Positions 1 to 12,779 of a DNA stretch of 64,000 bases are shown one piece after another. Location: NCBI GenBank assembly GCA_035610835.1, contig CM069456.1, positions 33,153,359 to 33,217,358 of the forward strand, written 5' to 3'. The position numbers and the translations under genes are program-made. The stretch is from Ophiura sarsii. Taxonomy: Eukaryota; Echinodermata; Ophiuroidea; Amphilepidida; Ophiuridae. The stretch's first letter is position 1; each line of letters opens with the position of its first letter. The notes under the pieces were generated by a model. It made no database searches, was not told the DNA's origin, and saw only the letters and a list, made by a program, of their open reading frames with translations.

Positions 1-215
1 CAGGTGGGAAACAGTCAAAGTACAACTTGATAGCATAAAATGCTGAATCGATAGACAGATAGGAGTCAAAAACATCGTTATTATATAGATGGATAAAGTA
101 CCTTGCTTGAACATCGTGGCTAATTTTCCACATGGTAGGAAAATACTCTACATCCCTGTACAATAAAGATACATAAAATAATGAAATTAATATCATAAGA
201 CATATATCATGTATA

Positions 216-445
216 CAGTCTAAAAACCCAGTGGCTACGGCAAATAATCTGGCCATGTGGCTGCACCAAATAATCAAGCCCATCGGCTATGACAGATCAT
301 CTCGCCCTGTGGCTATACCAGGCGTCAAGCCCAGTGAATACGACAATTTATCTAGCCCCGCGGCTACTTCAAAATTATCAAACCCAGTGGCTAAAATTCT
401 GACTGTCAGAATTGAAGTCTAAGTCTCCAGCGAGACATGACTTAT
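216..445 (+). repeat. Short tandem repeat array (CCAGTGGCTA core), copy 1
   Basis: About six ~33-bp units with AAGCCCAGTGGCTAC, ending in CTGACTGTCAGAATTGAAGT. The whole block recurs at 948-1195. The apparent 63-codon frame is this repeat, not a gene. Confidence 0.7.
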
Positions 446-947
446 ACACTTGGAGTTCACCCAGTGGATTTACAACTCCAAGAAAAGTTCTGCCGCTAGA
501 ACACGAACTTATAATAGTGCTCACAGACAAGCATTATTTTATCCTGACACATAAATGTCCTAATCACTTATCATCTAAGATCTAAAGATAGATGTGTGAT
601 TTCTCCCATGCACGAAAAACATGTTAAGGATCAGAAATCTGAGAACTCATAAGACCAACATGCAGCTTGACGTGCTTAATCATGTTAATTGATATATATG
701 TCTAGGAACTAGAAACATATGAGGGGAACAACTCAACTATGGCCCCCCCGCCTGGCTAATCGTAAATGCATCCGCATGATCTGAACATGTGCACCAACAT
801 TTATCTGGCTAGTTGGTATAAAAGAAATCTTTGAACCGAATCATAGGACCCCAAAAAACGACCAAATGAAAGAATTGTCCAGCTACACCCCAATCGTCAA
901 AAATCAATATACTTGAGTATTATCATCTCGTGGATCCACTTAAGACT
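446..947. other. No feature seen
   Basis: AT-rich spacer between the two copies of the CCAGTGGCTA array. Nothing recognised. Confidence 0.6.
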
Positions 948-1195
948 AAAAAACAGTCTATAAACCCAGTGGCTATGGCAAATTAAACCATATAAATATC
1001 TGCACCAACTAATCAAAACCATGAGCAATGAGCGATGGCAGATTATCTAGCCCTGTAGCTATTCCAAATCGTCAAGTCCAGTAGCTACGATAATATATAT
1101 AAATATAGAGCCCCGCCCGTCAAGCTCAGTGGATACAATTCTGACCGTCAGGATCAAAGTCTAATAGTATTAAGACTCCAGTGAGACATGACATG
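948..1195 (+). repeat. Short tandem repeat array (CCAGTGGCTA core), copy 2
   Basis: Same order as 216-445: ACAGTCTATAAACCCAGTGG at the start and CTGACCGTCAGGATCAAAGT, then ACTCCAGTGAGACATGAC at the end. Confidence 0.7.
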
Positions 1196-1280
1196 CACAA
1201 TAGAAATGTCGTAATTTCTACACAGTTAATGGATATCAAGTAAAGGATCTGAAACACATGTATCATACTACCCTTACTCA

Positions 1281-2394
1281 CACTGTTAGAACGGTTGGGT
1301 AAAACTTTACCCAAGTTGGGTAAAGTTTTACCCAACCGCTGGGTGCTATATCAACAACCCTTTTTCTGGGTAAACGTGTTACCCAACCCCGGTTGGGTAA
1401 CAGTTACCCAACATAATGGTAATTTTTTTACCCTAATTCTGGGTAATTACATTTTACCCAATGATATTGGGTAATTATTTTACCATTTTGTTGGGTAATA
1501 ACATTTTACCCAGTAATATTGGGTAATTATTTTAACATTTTGTTGGGTAAATTTGGGTAATATAATTTTACCCAGTAATATTGGGTAATTATTTTAGCAT
1601 TTTGTTGGGTAATAGAATTTTACCCATGCCTATTGGGCAATTATTTTACTACATTATTGGGTAAGCCATAGCCATTTGTTGGGTAGTATATTTGATTTTA
1701 GCCATTTGTTGGGTAGTATATTTGATTTTACCCATGTATTATACATGTTTATTTTCAAAAGACTGCGTTGCCTGCACCATTATCAGGTTAAAGCGTTAAA
1801 TTTGTTAGACTTAGAGAACAGTGATAGCCCTACATCCATGGTTGCAGTATATAGTATTACTGCATGGTAATACACAATAGTTGGCATAGCGTAGGCCAAC
1901 ACTGCGTGCTTGCAACTTACGGTCGGACGGAATTCAATGAATAAGCTTATCTAATTTTCGCTAAAAGCTACGACTGTCCTCTAGCGTATTTACTGCTCTA
2001 CCTGAACATCTTGTAGACAACACAATATTAGAATATAAATATGTTATTTTACCATGAAAAACCTTCAGTAGTTCCTCCCCAGCCAGCGCCGGTTTACCAG
2101 TCACCAAACCGGCCATTTTGTTTTTGTAAATCATGCGGTTGATCGCGGTGACCAATAACAGCTCGTCCAAGATACCACGTGACCTTAGTAGACCAACGTT
2201 GGGCAAAATCCTTTTTTACCCAACCCTGTAACACCCCTGATTACACAACTAATAGGTAAAACTGATGAAAAAAATATTACTCAACCGTTGGGTAAAATGA
2301 TTTTTGCCCAACCCGCATTTGTTTGACCAATACTGGGTAAAGTTTACCCAACCTGACTTTACCCCGTACTATTTTACCCAGTGTTCTAACAGTG
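1281..2394. mobile_element. Inverted-ended element carrying a TTGGGTAA array
   Basis: CACTGTTAGAAC at 1281 is matched by GTTCTAACAGTG ending at 2394. Both ends continue in GGGTAAA/TTTACCC blocks. The interior holds a ~57-bp repeat at about 1400-1720. No clear target duplication, so the superfamily is open. Confidence 0.65.
1400..1720 (+). repeat. Minisatellite, ~57-bp unit with TTGGGTAA/TTACCCA
   Basis: Units read TTGGGTAATTATTTTACATT, then TTGTTGGGTAATA and ATTTTACCCAGTAATA. GGGTAA and TTACCC alternate, so each unit can fold. Confidence 0.75.
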
Positions 2395-4837
2395 CACGAT
2401 CATGACGATTGAGACTATGCCTTACTGAATAATCTGTGAACAGTTCACATTTCCTTAATTAACTCTGGCACAAATGCTTCTAAAGCTAGGAACACTCTTT
2501 CAACTCTCTTCATGTGGAGCTTTTACCTGTTTCCTACGACTCACATGACTGGTCAAATTCAATACATCACATTGAACATAACTCCACTTGCATTTGAATG
2601 CATAAGAAATGTGGTAAGGATATACAAATACCATTCGGTTTCAAATATACGATAATCTCTTCTCAAAAGAATATAATTATTATCAATAATACCACTGTCT
2701 GCAGTAATCTAAATACCTTATCCCAGTGCCACTCTCATGATGGATAAATATATACTCAGTTAGCAATGATGGGATAGACCAACAGAGGCATTATACATGT
2801 TAAATAGCCTGTAAACTAGACATCTAGCCTGCTATGACCATGATTGGAGGTATGCATCCGATCTAAAATAGAAACAATACAAATTAAAACATTAGATACT
2901 TTCATCCTATAACTACCAAGTAACCTGATGTCGCATATCATGTATATCCCAAACCAATCTATATATTACCAAACAGATATTATGTTGGCTCTACTCCAGC
3001 AGCTATCGGGTCTGCTATAAATACTGCAGATTCAGATCACACTCCTCGTGTTGTTTCCTATATACCCATCGTTTGAGTGTAGGACCCTTCGTATATCTAT
3101 AATACCTTTGTATCACCAGTCTTGATCCATGATCGCATACACTGAGTAAAAATATACAGGGCGAAACTATACAAACATATCAAATACCATATTAAAAAAT
3201 CCAACTCAACTCATCAAGTATGCAGTGTGCTATCAATATGATGATATGCTGATATAAGTCGAAGGAACACAAGAATCCCTTCGTGGAAAAGCTCTATAAG
3301 CCTACCTACACACTAATCGTCAAAGGAAAAACAAATTTATTCCATAGGAACTTATCAAATATATACCTGAACCCGGGTTCCTGAATCTTGAAAGGAAATC
3401 GACAAAGGTGCATGCTGTGGATAAATCTGAGAATACACTCAATTATCTCTGAAACGAAATCAATTATGATTAAAAAGAAAATTTAAAGTTCTTCAAACAC
3501 AGGTGGTAGGAACAAAAGGTAAATTGTACCCTTCCATAACAAATAGCACCTCAGGTTAGTGCCTGTGGAGACTCAAAAGTCGTAAACTGATTTCAATCCA
3601 TAGGAGCTATACCCCTGTTCATTCATAAACAATACACAGATAAAAATCGTTAACGTAATCGTGTACGTCCTCTGAGTGATCTGGCATTCAAGCCCAGTGA
3701 TAATCCGCCGAGTCATGTACACCATTACAATAGAACTAGGCAGGTAGAGACACATGTGTCGTAATACACGTTGTAAACTGTATCAGCAAAATAAATAACA
3801 TATTATGTTACATCGATTGGTACGAAGATTAAAATTAACTATAATACTCAATCCACTCACAATACATATTGATTTGTGATAGCATAAAATACTAGAGAAT
3901 AAAATCTGTAAAGTATCACATACCTGTATTGTCTGGATATTTTATGCCTCCCAGGCAAACCCACTTGTTTAGTCGGTAGTATACAATCTCATCTCCAACA
4001 CCAGATTTACCGCATCCCAAGTGCCTGTGGAGCCTGGTACCGAAAACGTACGTAGCTAAACTGGAACTTATTCTGTGGGAAAAACCCTCGAAAAAGGTTG
4101 TCAGAAACAAAAAACACTAAATAAGCTCAACGCTTAAACTGTAAACTCTATACCAGTCTTACCTCCCTATCTTTCTCTAGCAGCTCTGGCTTACACAATT
4201 GTGAATAAAGTTCTCATCTTAATGATAATCACTGTCATCAGACGCAAAATCCTCAGAAATTTAATTATCATACTATAACCATGGACTTAAAAAGTCTATG
4301 CTATAACCTTCTGCCCTAAGACGATTATATGTCTCAGGTTAAACTCGTATATATTCCGAATACCAATGTAATTAAACTTGAATAAAATATAGGCAGCCAT
4401 CTTTATCTGGAAAACTGACGCCATTGAATAGTCATCGTCCCACTTTTTATAAAAGTAAGATAGAACACTGCCTATGACTTGTATAGCCATACTCGAAAAA
4501 ACAGATATGATACTAAATAGTACTTGCCTGAACCTGAGGCTCTATCGATGAAGACTGTTCTTCAGAAGACATAATAATTATATCCAAGGAAAACATAATC
4601 CACAGCCAACACCATTAAACATGTTAAAGGCCTATAGCTGATTCACAAAACGTCGTAAAGCATACACAAAACATACGCAATACGATTATACCGATAAAGC
4701 ATGTCTTGCAGTGCCGCATCCAAAGCCATCAGTGGAGGCGTCACGCACTGTTCACCTTCCTTCATACTTCCCGCTAACCTCTTCATTAGCATAACAATAC
4801 CGCATTCAGAGTACTCCTGCTAATATAGGAAATTCAA
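2395..4837. other. AT-rich non-coding sequence
   Basis: No credible frame, RNA gene or element ends. Short phrases such as CCTGAACC recur loosely, suggesting old repeats. Confidence 0.6.
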
Positions 4838-6807
4838 ATTCTGTTAGTGTACTTATTGGCTATCACATAGGGTCACGCGTTATGAACTCGCCTCCCAATA
4901 GAGTGGTGCCGTTACATTTTTTAGCTTCATGCTGTCATTTTCCTCAAATATTTTTAAAACCACAAAAGCTATCTCAACAAATTTGGTATCATTTTAAAGC
5001 CCTAATAACAAGCTATCTGCCTGCCAAATGGCATTGGTAGCTAATACAGAAAGGGAGATACAGCTGTTTGATGTTTGGGGACCAGGGGTGGTGCTGGAAG
5101 GGGTGTTTCTGGAAGGGGTGCCGCCTGTACAAACTCAATGGGGATAATCCCATGCTTTGTTCTTTTTACAATAACTAGTCATCCCCTAATGTTAAAAACA
5201 CAATTTTGGTCCCATTTCAAAGGATATTTAGTAGTCATTAAGTATGTGGTTCAACAGACTTGTCAACTATTATTAACAACTAATTAATTATGGATAAGAC
5301 AATGATCATCAGCTTTCTTCCTATTCGCTACACAGTCAACATGAATAATCAGCCTCAATTTACCGGATTTATAAAAATGACTATAACAGAAAAAGTTTTC
5401 AACCTATGATAGCAAAAGTATACATTTTTGGAAAGCTTGTAACTAGAGGAATTCAGAAATGCAGTTTATATCAGGGAAGGGTTCATCCTTAAACAAATAT
5501 TTCTGAAAATTCTAAAAATATATAAAATAAAAATTTGAGATATTCACTAGCCGGTATAATTACCATACCGACGTAGTAACTTTGACAAATATATATCATC
5601 TAATGGGTAATTTCATGAGGAATTCAAATATGTAAACAAAATAATGATAGGGATAGGTATACAAAATATATGGATCTCAAATTAAAAATGAAAAAACTCT
5701 GATATTTTCCGAACATTTCCGATCATACCATTTTAGTTCTTGGTCGTACTATAATTTTAATGACATATTTGGTTTCCTCATGCAATTTCCCTTCAGAAAA
5801 TGTATACTTTTACTACCTCAGGGGGGTATACAAGCAAATATAAATGTGTAAAGTTAAATTCATGTAGCGAAAGCCAAAATCAGTGTGTAACGCGAAAGGA
5901 GGCGAGCTTAAAACACATGACCATAGTCAAATTACAGCGATATCGATTATTGATTCGCTGAGATATCAACGATACACGTAGACAAGTGCAAAACACGTTT
6001 TACATCGTTTATCCTGTATGCCTGATTTTCATGTCAGGTTAATAACTCATTGTACTTAAATAATTGGAATCAAACTCATCATTCTGAGAAGAAAATGTCA
6101 TGTTAAAGGTATCAAATGTCTGGCCATTACAGTATCATATCAATATTAATTAAATCTGGCAATAAATTAGTTGATAGTTAATGACACAACTTGAAAATCC
6201 AGATTACAAAATCTGTTTGTAAATCCTCTCTCTTTTTCTCTCGTTAATGTCATAAATAAAACAGTATGGCACATTATTCAAAAGATAAACAAATGGAATA
6301 GTCCAGTGAAGGTAGGAATTGTCTTGTATGAATCAGTCATTGTTAGTCTGTTGTGAATGGGACATTATGGTGCTGCTCGACCCTCAAAATGCTGTCCTTG
6401 TTTTAAGATGCATCGATTATGAACTTTAATTTATGAAAGAACGTACCATAGACATTATGTGGCGATCATAGCAATCGGTGGTTCAGAACTTAAAAAGGGT
6501 GATTAATGTATTCAATTGGTCGAATGATTATCAGATTACACGATTCAATGATTTTATGTACCACCTTACTCAAACAAAGGAAATTAAGATAAAACATTCC
6601 AGACATTAAGGTTTCATAGTTATTAAACTGTTAACCCATAACACTAATCGGACAGGAAAATCCAAGTTTTTAGAACGAACGATGTAAAACGTGTATTGCA
6701 CTTCTCTACTTATACCCGGGCTTATACCTTTAATATCTCAGCGAATAAATATTCGATATCGTTGTAATTTGACTATGTGATAGCCAATAAGTAGACCTAA
6801 CAGAATA
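4838..6807. mobile_element. Possible large composite inverted-repeat element
   Basis: TTCTGTTAGTGTACTTATTG with GGCTATCACATAG near 4839 is inverted at about 6771-6806. A second inverted pair lies inside (5916-6012 against 6682-6780, with ATCTCAGCGAAT and AAAACGTGT). No coding frame; target duplication not resolved. Confidence 0.45.
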
Positions 6808-7050
6808 CATAAGTTTTAGAGTGATTTGTCTTTTACTGTGACCGTACAGCTCTAGACAAAAAGTGTTGCGTTCTTTTTGATACACACTGTAGTCTCTTGA
6901 CTAATTCTATATGAATAATACTATAGGCTACAAAACCAATAATGCTCAGGGCTTACTGGTTTTACCATATAAGGGCCTCCGGATTGGGGTGGGGGTTTAG
7001 AAAAGAAATACTAATACAAATAAAGTAACCAACACACTAAACACTGGTAA

Positions 7051-7253
7051 TTAAAGGCATATTATGTGATCTTTTCCAGGGGTCGCCCTCTATCCTTGAT
7101 TTTTGTTTGAAAGTAGATTTTCTTGCAGATTTACATATCTGATCATAAATCATGAATATATTCTGAGTTATAGAGCGATCCGATAGTACGATTCCTAATT
7201 ACTTCAAAATCATGGTTTTTAGAGTGAAAATAGAGTGAAATTAAACTGTCAGC
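7051..7253. mobile_element. Single arm of the AGGCATATTATGTG fold-back element
   Basis: TTAA then AGGCATATTATGTGATCTTT, matching the left arm of the 58.9-kb element through AGAGTGAAA. The second arm is missing. Confidence 0.75.
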
Positions 7254-8322
7254 TACGCGCATTTTGCCTCCAAATGATAATTTTAGAATCTCGTTCAAGC
7301 CAAATTGTACCTCATTATGGCCAAATTAGTTCAAAATAGCATAGCATTGCGCGTTGCGCTCATTTGGTCAGTATAGTTATATCACAGTGCTTTTCAGCAT
7401 TGCCATTTTCGGGTCGGCAACCCTATACTTCCAACCCTGGGTGGGTTATCCACTGTGCCTCCTTTTCCGGGCTCCTTATCACGACTTTACATTTACATTT
7501 ACATCGATAATAGCAGGATCCTTCCAGTTTAGGACGTAACGCCAAGTTCCCTGTAACCTAGGAAAGTGAGTATACAGAGACCGGGATGATCCCCTACTCT
7601 TTATTATGAGTATGACTAAAGGAAGCAACTGAGTTATTTGCATGAATACAATAACATTAACAATTTCTTTCAATTTATAGTATAGGCCTAAGGGTGGTCA
7701 AATTCCCACTAAAGCATTTGCTTCCTTTAAATTTGTACACGCAAAGCAACGGGCATATGAAAAGCCATGACAAAAAAGAAGCAATCGACCACATTTAGAT
7801 TTGGACTAAAAGTAGGCCTATTACCAACTTGCATGAATGGGGTTTCAAAAATACAAAATCTTCCAGCTTATGAGGGGGTGGGGGTACACCCCCGGGCACA
7901 TCCCCAGACACCTCACCCCTGTGGTCTTCACGCCTCAGTCACCCATCTCCCCCACCGGCCACAACCACGTGGTTCCCAACAAATTCATGCCACTGACCAT
8001 AAACTGCTTCAAGAAATAGTGGCTGGACGCGGCCGCGTTGCGACAGTAGAGGTTTAAAACACTTTGAGATGCACTTGAAAAAAACACCCCACAAGATATC
8101 ACCGATTTAAGCGATTTTCAACGATGTCATAGTGCAACTCAAATCAGTGGTATCTTGATGGATGTTCCTCATAAATTGCAGGTAATCCTTGCTATCAGTC
8201 ATCAGATGTTTCGTAAACATGCCATCACCCTGATGTCCCATAACAATAGTTCACTCTATCCGTCTGCGCCCTGACAACGGATATTCATTCAGACATAAGG
8301 TCGGTCAATAAAAAAGTAGGAA
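7254..8322. other. Non-coding, with a SINE-tail fragment
   Basis: GGGATGATCCCCTACTCTTT near 7574-7596 matches the tail of the SINE at 51.9 kb. A GC-rich stretch at 7870-8045 gives short frames with no family signal. Confidence 0.5.
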
Positions 8323-8638
8323 ACTTTAGTGATGGCTATTCGTACAACTGTTGTACAAATTGCACGAAGATTTCTGTAATTCGCACAACGACTCTGGACC
8401 AATGAGGTTCGAGCAACTATGACCTAATTATTAAGCCCAAAATCTAAAGGTATTAGTCTCAGGTTATTATAGAACAAATATTTTCAAAATTGCGATGATC
8501 AAAGCTATTTTTCACATTTGCTCATTCGGCCACTTTAAAAAAAAAGGACCATGGTAACCACCCATCCTCACTAATAATAATGATTAATATTATGGGGATA
8601 ACATTTTTTTCTTTTTCAATTTTTTGATGAGACATTGA
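8323..8638 (+). repeat. Direct repeat, left copy, flanking a minisatellite
   Basis: ACTTTAGTGATGGCTATTCG through TTTTGATGAGACATTGA. It matches 9612-9930 with only a handful of differences. Confidence 0.9.
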
Positions 8639-8694
8639 GTTTCTAAATCTAATACCGAAATGTTTAATGGTTAATAGGTCAACATAATATGTGC

Positions 8695-9611
8695 TCATTC
8701 CAAAATTACAACACCTCCGTAGTTATGAACAATATTTATACAAATTACAGGGTCTCCCCTATTTTTTACAACAGTTATACTAAAGGACTCCCCTGTACAT
8801 GTGCAATAGTTGTACGAATAACAGGACTTCCCCCGGGACTTCCCCAGAGGCCCCCCCCCCCATATATTATAACAATAGTTGTACGAATATAACAGGGACT
8901 CCACTCTTGGTTAATGTAACACTACTAAAAGTCTAAGGAACCACTCCCTTTTTTCCCAAGGGGCCTCCCATGTCTTATTACAATAGTTGTACGAAATACA
9001 GGGACTCCTCTTCAACAATAGTTACGAATTACAGGGACCCCCCTCTTCTCTTCAACAATAGTTGTACGAGTTACAGGGACTCCCTCACAAGGGACCCCTC
9101 TTCAATAGTTGTACGAATTACAGGGACTCCCTCTTATTTTTACAATGAATGATCGAGAAGGGACTCCCCCCTTATTACAATAGTTGTAGCCTACGAATTA
9201 CAGAGACTCCCCTATTTTTTACAACAGTTATACTAAGATACTCCCCAATTATAATGAACAATAACATGTACAATAGTTGTACGAATAACAGGGACTTTCC
9301 CAAAGGGGCCCTCCCGTCGAATTATTACAATAGTTGTAAGAATAACACTAAAAGGGACTCCCTTTATATACCGTAGTCGTGCGAATCACGTGGACTCCCC
9401 CAAGGGACTCACATCTTCTTACAATAGTTGTCAGAATAACAGAGACTCTCCTCTAATTCGTACAACAGTTGTACGAATTACAGCGATACCTCGCTTATTC
9501 GTACAACAGTTGTGCGAATTAAGGCGATACCTCGCTTATTCGTACAACAGTTATGCGAATTACAGCGATACCGCGCTAATTCGTGCAACAGTTGTACGAA
9601 TAGACTCTTCC
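8695..9611 (+). repeat. Minisatellite with palindromic GTACAACWGTTGTAC units
   Basis: Variable 30-60-bp units with ACAATAGTTGTACGAATTAC and AGGGACTCCCC. The last units (9440-9610) contain TTCGTACAACAGTTGTACGA, nearly a perfect palindrome. Small frames here are repeat artefacts. Confidence 0.88.
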
Positions 9612-9930
9612 ACTTTAGTGATGGCTATTCGTACAACTGTTGTACGAATTGCACGAAGATTTCTGTAATTCGCACAACGACTCTGGACCAATGAGGTTCG
9701 AGCAACTGTGACCTAATTATTAATCCCAAAATCTAAAGGTATTAGTCTCAGGTTATTATAGAACAAATATTTTCAAAATTGCGATGATCAAAGCTATTTT
9801 TCACATTTGCTCATTCGGCCACTTTAAAAAAAAAGGATCATGGTAACCACCCATCCTCACTAATATTAATAATGATTAATATTATGGGGATAACATTTTT
9901 TTCTTTTTCAATTTTTTGATAAGACATTGA
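9612..9930 (+). repeat. Direct repeat, right copy, flanking a minisatellite
   Basis: Partner of 8323-8638. Differences include an extra ATT near 9865 and a few substitutions. It begins with the same palindromic unit that makes up the array. Confidence 0.9.
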
Positions 9931-12225
9931 AAGTGATCATGGTGTTGGATGCACGAGTGATTCTATTGAAACTTTAGAGATAGTGTTATCGATACAAAGT
10001 ATGAACCTTTGTATTTCAAACAATACACTTTTGGATTTTTAAGTATGAACTATGCACGTCATAGCATTAGAAAAAAATACTAAGTACAATTTGGACACTG
10101 CCTGAAATCTGTCAATATTTGGCTGAATATGTAATTATATAGGTTGAAATATGGGTCGATTGATTCATTTGCTTATCTCTGCAATGTAAGCATATAGAAA
10201 CAGACAACACTTAGTGTATAGTTAGAATAGACAATAATATCTGTTTGATACTCTTTTTTAGATCTGAATTCCTTAAAACAAACACCGGGGACCATCTCAA
10301 ATACGCTTTTAAGCAAAATTCGCAACAATAAACCATAAAACAACAAAGGATGAAGACCAATGGAGGGATAATTGAGTAAATTGTTGTTGGGTGTAAAGCG
10401 TCTCCATACTGGCGTGAAAAACAGCGATTTCCAACTAATTTGCCTGTCTTCCTTTCTGTCCGTTTCCTTTCCCTTTTTGTCTAGTCCCCTTCTCCCTTTC
10501 TTTCCCTTCCTTTACCTTCCCGATTTTTTTCAGGGGGAGGGGGGCACTCTGTCCCCCTTCCCCCCACCCTGGCTACACTACTTGGCATTGGGGCAGTTGA
10601 CCCCCCCCCCCCCGACACAAAAATCCTTAAAAAACCTTAAGACTCACGCCCTTTGTGCCCCCGCCCCCAAGCCCCATTGTGCCCCACCCCAGTCTCCGGA
10701 TGAGTGATTATAGGCATAGGCATTATGACAACTTACATGGACCATTTTTCGAGCGCGTTTTGTGTAAAACATACCCCAACATTCTCTCGTATAGTCAAAA
10801 GTAGAAAACTATACCTGGGGAAGCTTGGAAAAAATATATGTATTCTAAAAATCTCTCATTCAAACGGCAAATCATGACTTTTGCATTAACTTGGTGATCG
10901 TTCTCTCTGTTATTCTGGTCAAGGCATAAGAAAACCTATTTCATCCAAAAAATCATTAGTCATCTTGATTTTTGTTTTGAGACTGTTTAGCATAAATATG
11001 ACTTTGACCGAATAATAGCCTTTATAGGGATATATCTGGTCTCTTATGGCCACTATAAATAATTGAAATATTTGCTCGGGTATTGCTTTTGCCAATTTCC
11101 GTCGAACTAAATAGGCATTCGTTTTTCACTGCAATTGAAAAACGAAAACTATTTTCATTCAGTGTGCATGTTTAGGACTTCGGAAAGTACACTAGTCGAC
11201 TATTGTCAGTACATAGTCGCAGTCGCGACAATAGTCGCGACCCCGACTAGCACTAATAATAGTCGCGAGTCGCGACCCAGACCGTAATGGCGACCAGGTC
11301 GTGCAAGCCTAGCACAGCACTATAAGTTCGGCTAATGCCGTATAAACAAAAGCATAGACTGTAAATAAACCCCCTTGTCGAAATTATAAAGCCTCGCTCT
11401 CCACCTATCCTCCAATACTTACATATATCTACTTGTAAAAATATCTCTCTCACACACAAAAAACAACCCTGCTTTATTGAATGACTTTCAAAAGTTCTCA
11501 TCCAAAGACTTACTTCTTATCCCAAAAGACCATTTTTATTGACGATTTGACAGGCTCTCATTCTGGCCTACCCCTACCCCGACCCCGACCCCTACTTTTT
11601 TGTGGACATTATCTCCCACAATGCCCCAGTCATTCGGAAGTGCCATCACAGTGTACCCATTTCATAATTGACTATACCCCTGTCCCTGTCCCCATGCGGT
11701 AGACCTAATACAATAAATCCATTATTGAGCACTAGCCTGATGTTCGTTTGAATAAGATGATGCGGATTGCTATCTTCAGTAGATAGTATATATTATATAT
11801 ATAGATAGACTTCGAACAGTCTGGCTGAGAAGCAAATCGAGTTAACGCCCTCTAAATCTATTCGATCATGGTAGGCACCGTGTGGAAGAGATGGCGCTAT
11901 TTCAGTTCCCTGATGACTGGCTTCGACAGACTACGCTGGATGATCCTTCATGAACATTCAATCTAATAAACAGAATACGATAATGCTGTGGGTGATTTAA
12001 AAGTTTTAGGATTTCAAGAAGTTTCATCATGCCTATTTTCTTTTTTTTAACATCGATCACAATTTCGCATTTTTAAAATTGGATTACACTCTGGTTCCGT
12101 ATCGTCGGCGGGGCTAACACTTGAATGGTCATCAAGAGAATCAGCAACGTGTCCAGCATCAAAATCATGTGCATGGGGCCGGGTTTGTTTTGGCTAAAAG
12201 TCAACATATTTTGATTATTTGTTTT
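9931..12225. other. Non-coding, with pyrimidine-rich low-complexity sequence
   Basis: 10440-10700 is C/T-rich; GCCCCACCCCAGTCTCCGGA and its flank recur near 12803-12860, where a hAT element has been inserted. The rest is AT-rich with no gene. Confidence 0.55.
11190..11280 (+). repeat. AGTCGCGAC cluster
   Basis: TAGTCGC/GTCGCGAC is repeated six to seven times with ACTAGTCGACTA. CpG-dense against an AT-rich background. Function unknown. Confidence 0.6.
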
Positions 12226-12513
12226 GGGGGGGGGGGGGGGGGGGGGGGGGTAGGGAGGGACCGAAAGCGATACGGGATCCCTTACGCCCCAACATGATAA
12301 CACCCCCACCGTGTGACCCGCGCCTGTCATTTGCCGAAGCAGCCTATCCATCCAGAAGTACAATATTTACCATTCTCCTACAAGCACTCAATCTTTGTTG
12401 AATTGGACCCGGTGGCAACACCTAGCCCTATCCAAATGTCAACCAGGAAGTCAACAAAAAGTGGCGCAGGCGTAGGCTACTGCTACCCGCGGGGGGGGGG
12501 GGGGGGGGGGGGG
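12226..12513 (+). repeat. Two long G runs (G25 and G23)
   Basis: G25 at 12226-12250 and G23 at 12491-12513. Other long runs: 14442-14460 (19), 36460-36482 (23), 53356-53381 (26), 56412-56430 (19), 63548-63578 (31). Confidence 0.9.
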
Positions 12514-12555
12514 CAGGCCGGGGCAATGACTGAATAAAGTCCTTTGTGCCCCGCC

Positions 12556-12779
12556 CAGTGGCGTAGCCAAGGGGGGGCAAGGGGGGGCAGCTGCCCCCCC
12601 TGTGGGGTTCTCTGCCCCCCCTGTTGCCCCCCCTGTGGGAAATGTCAGTTGAAATAATTTGGGACTAACCTATTCACAACACAAGGAAATTCAATCCTCA
12701 ATTTGGTTGTTGCCCCCCCACCAAAACTCCCGGCCCCCCCCTTTGCCCCCCCACTGAGAAAAACCTGGCTACGCCACTG
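12556..12779. mobile_element. hAT miniature element with perfect 8-bp duplication
   Basis: Termini CAGTGGCGTAGCC and GGCTACGCCACTG are inverted, flanked by GCCCCGCC at 12548-12555 and 12780-12787. The arms carry G7/C7 blocks. The element interrupts a sequence that has an uninterrupted relative at 10640-10760. Confidence 0.9.

Noticed and set aside
1400..1720. Interstitial telomere repeat
   Set aside because: The core is TTGGGTAA with a ~57-bp period, not TTAGGG tandem repeats.
8695..9611. CRISPR-like array
   Set aside because: Units vary in length and spacers are not unique; this is a eukaryotic minisatellite.
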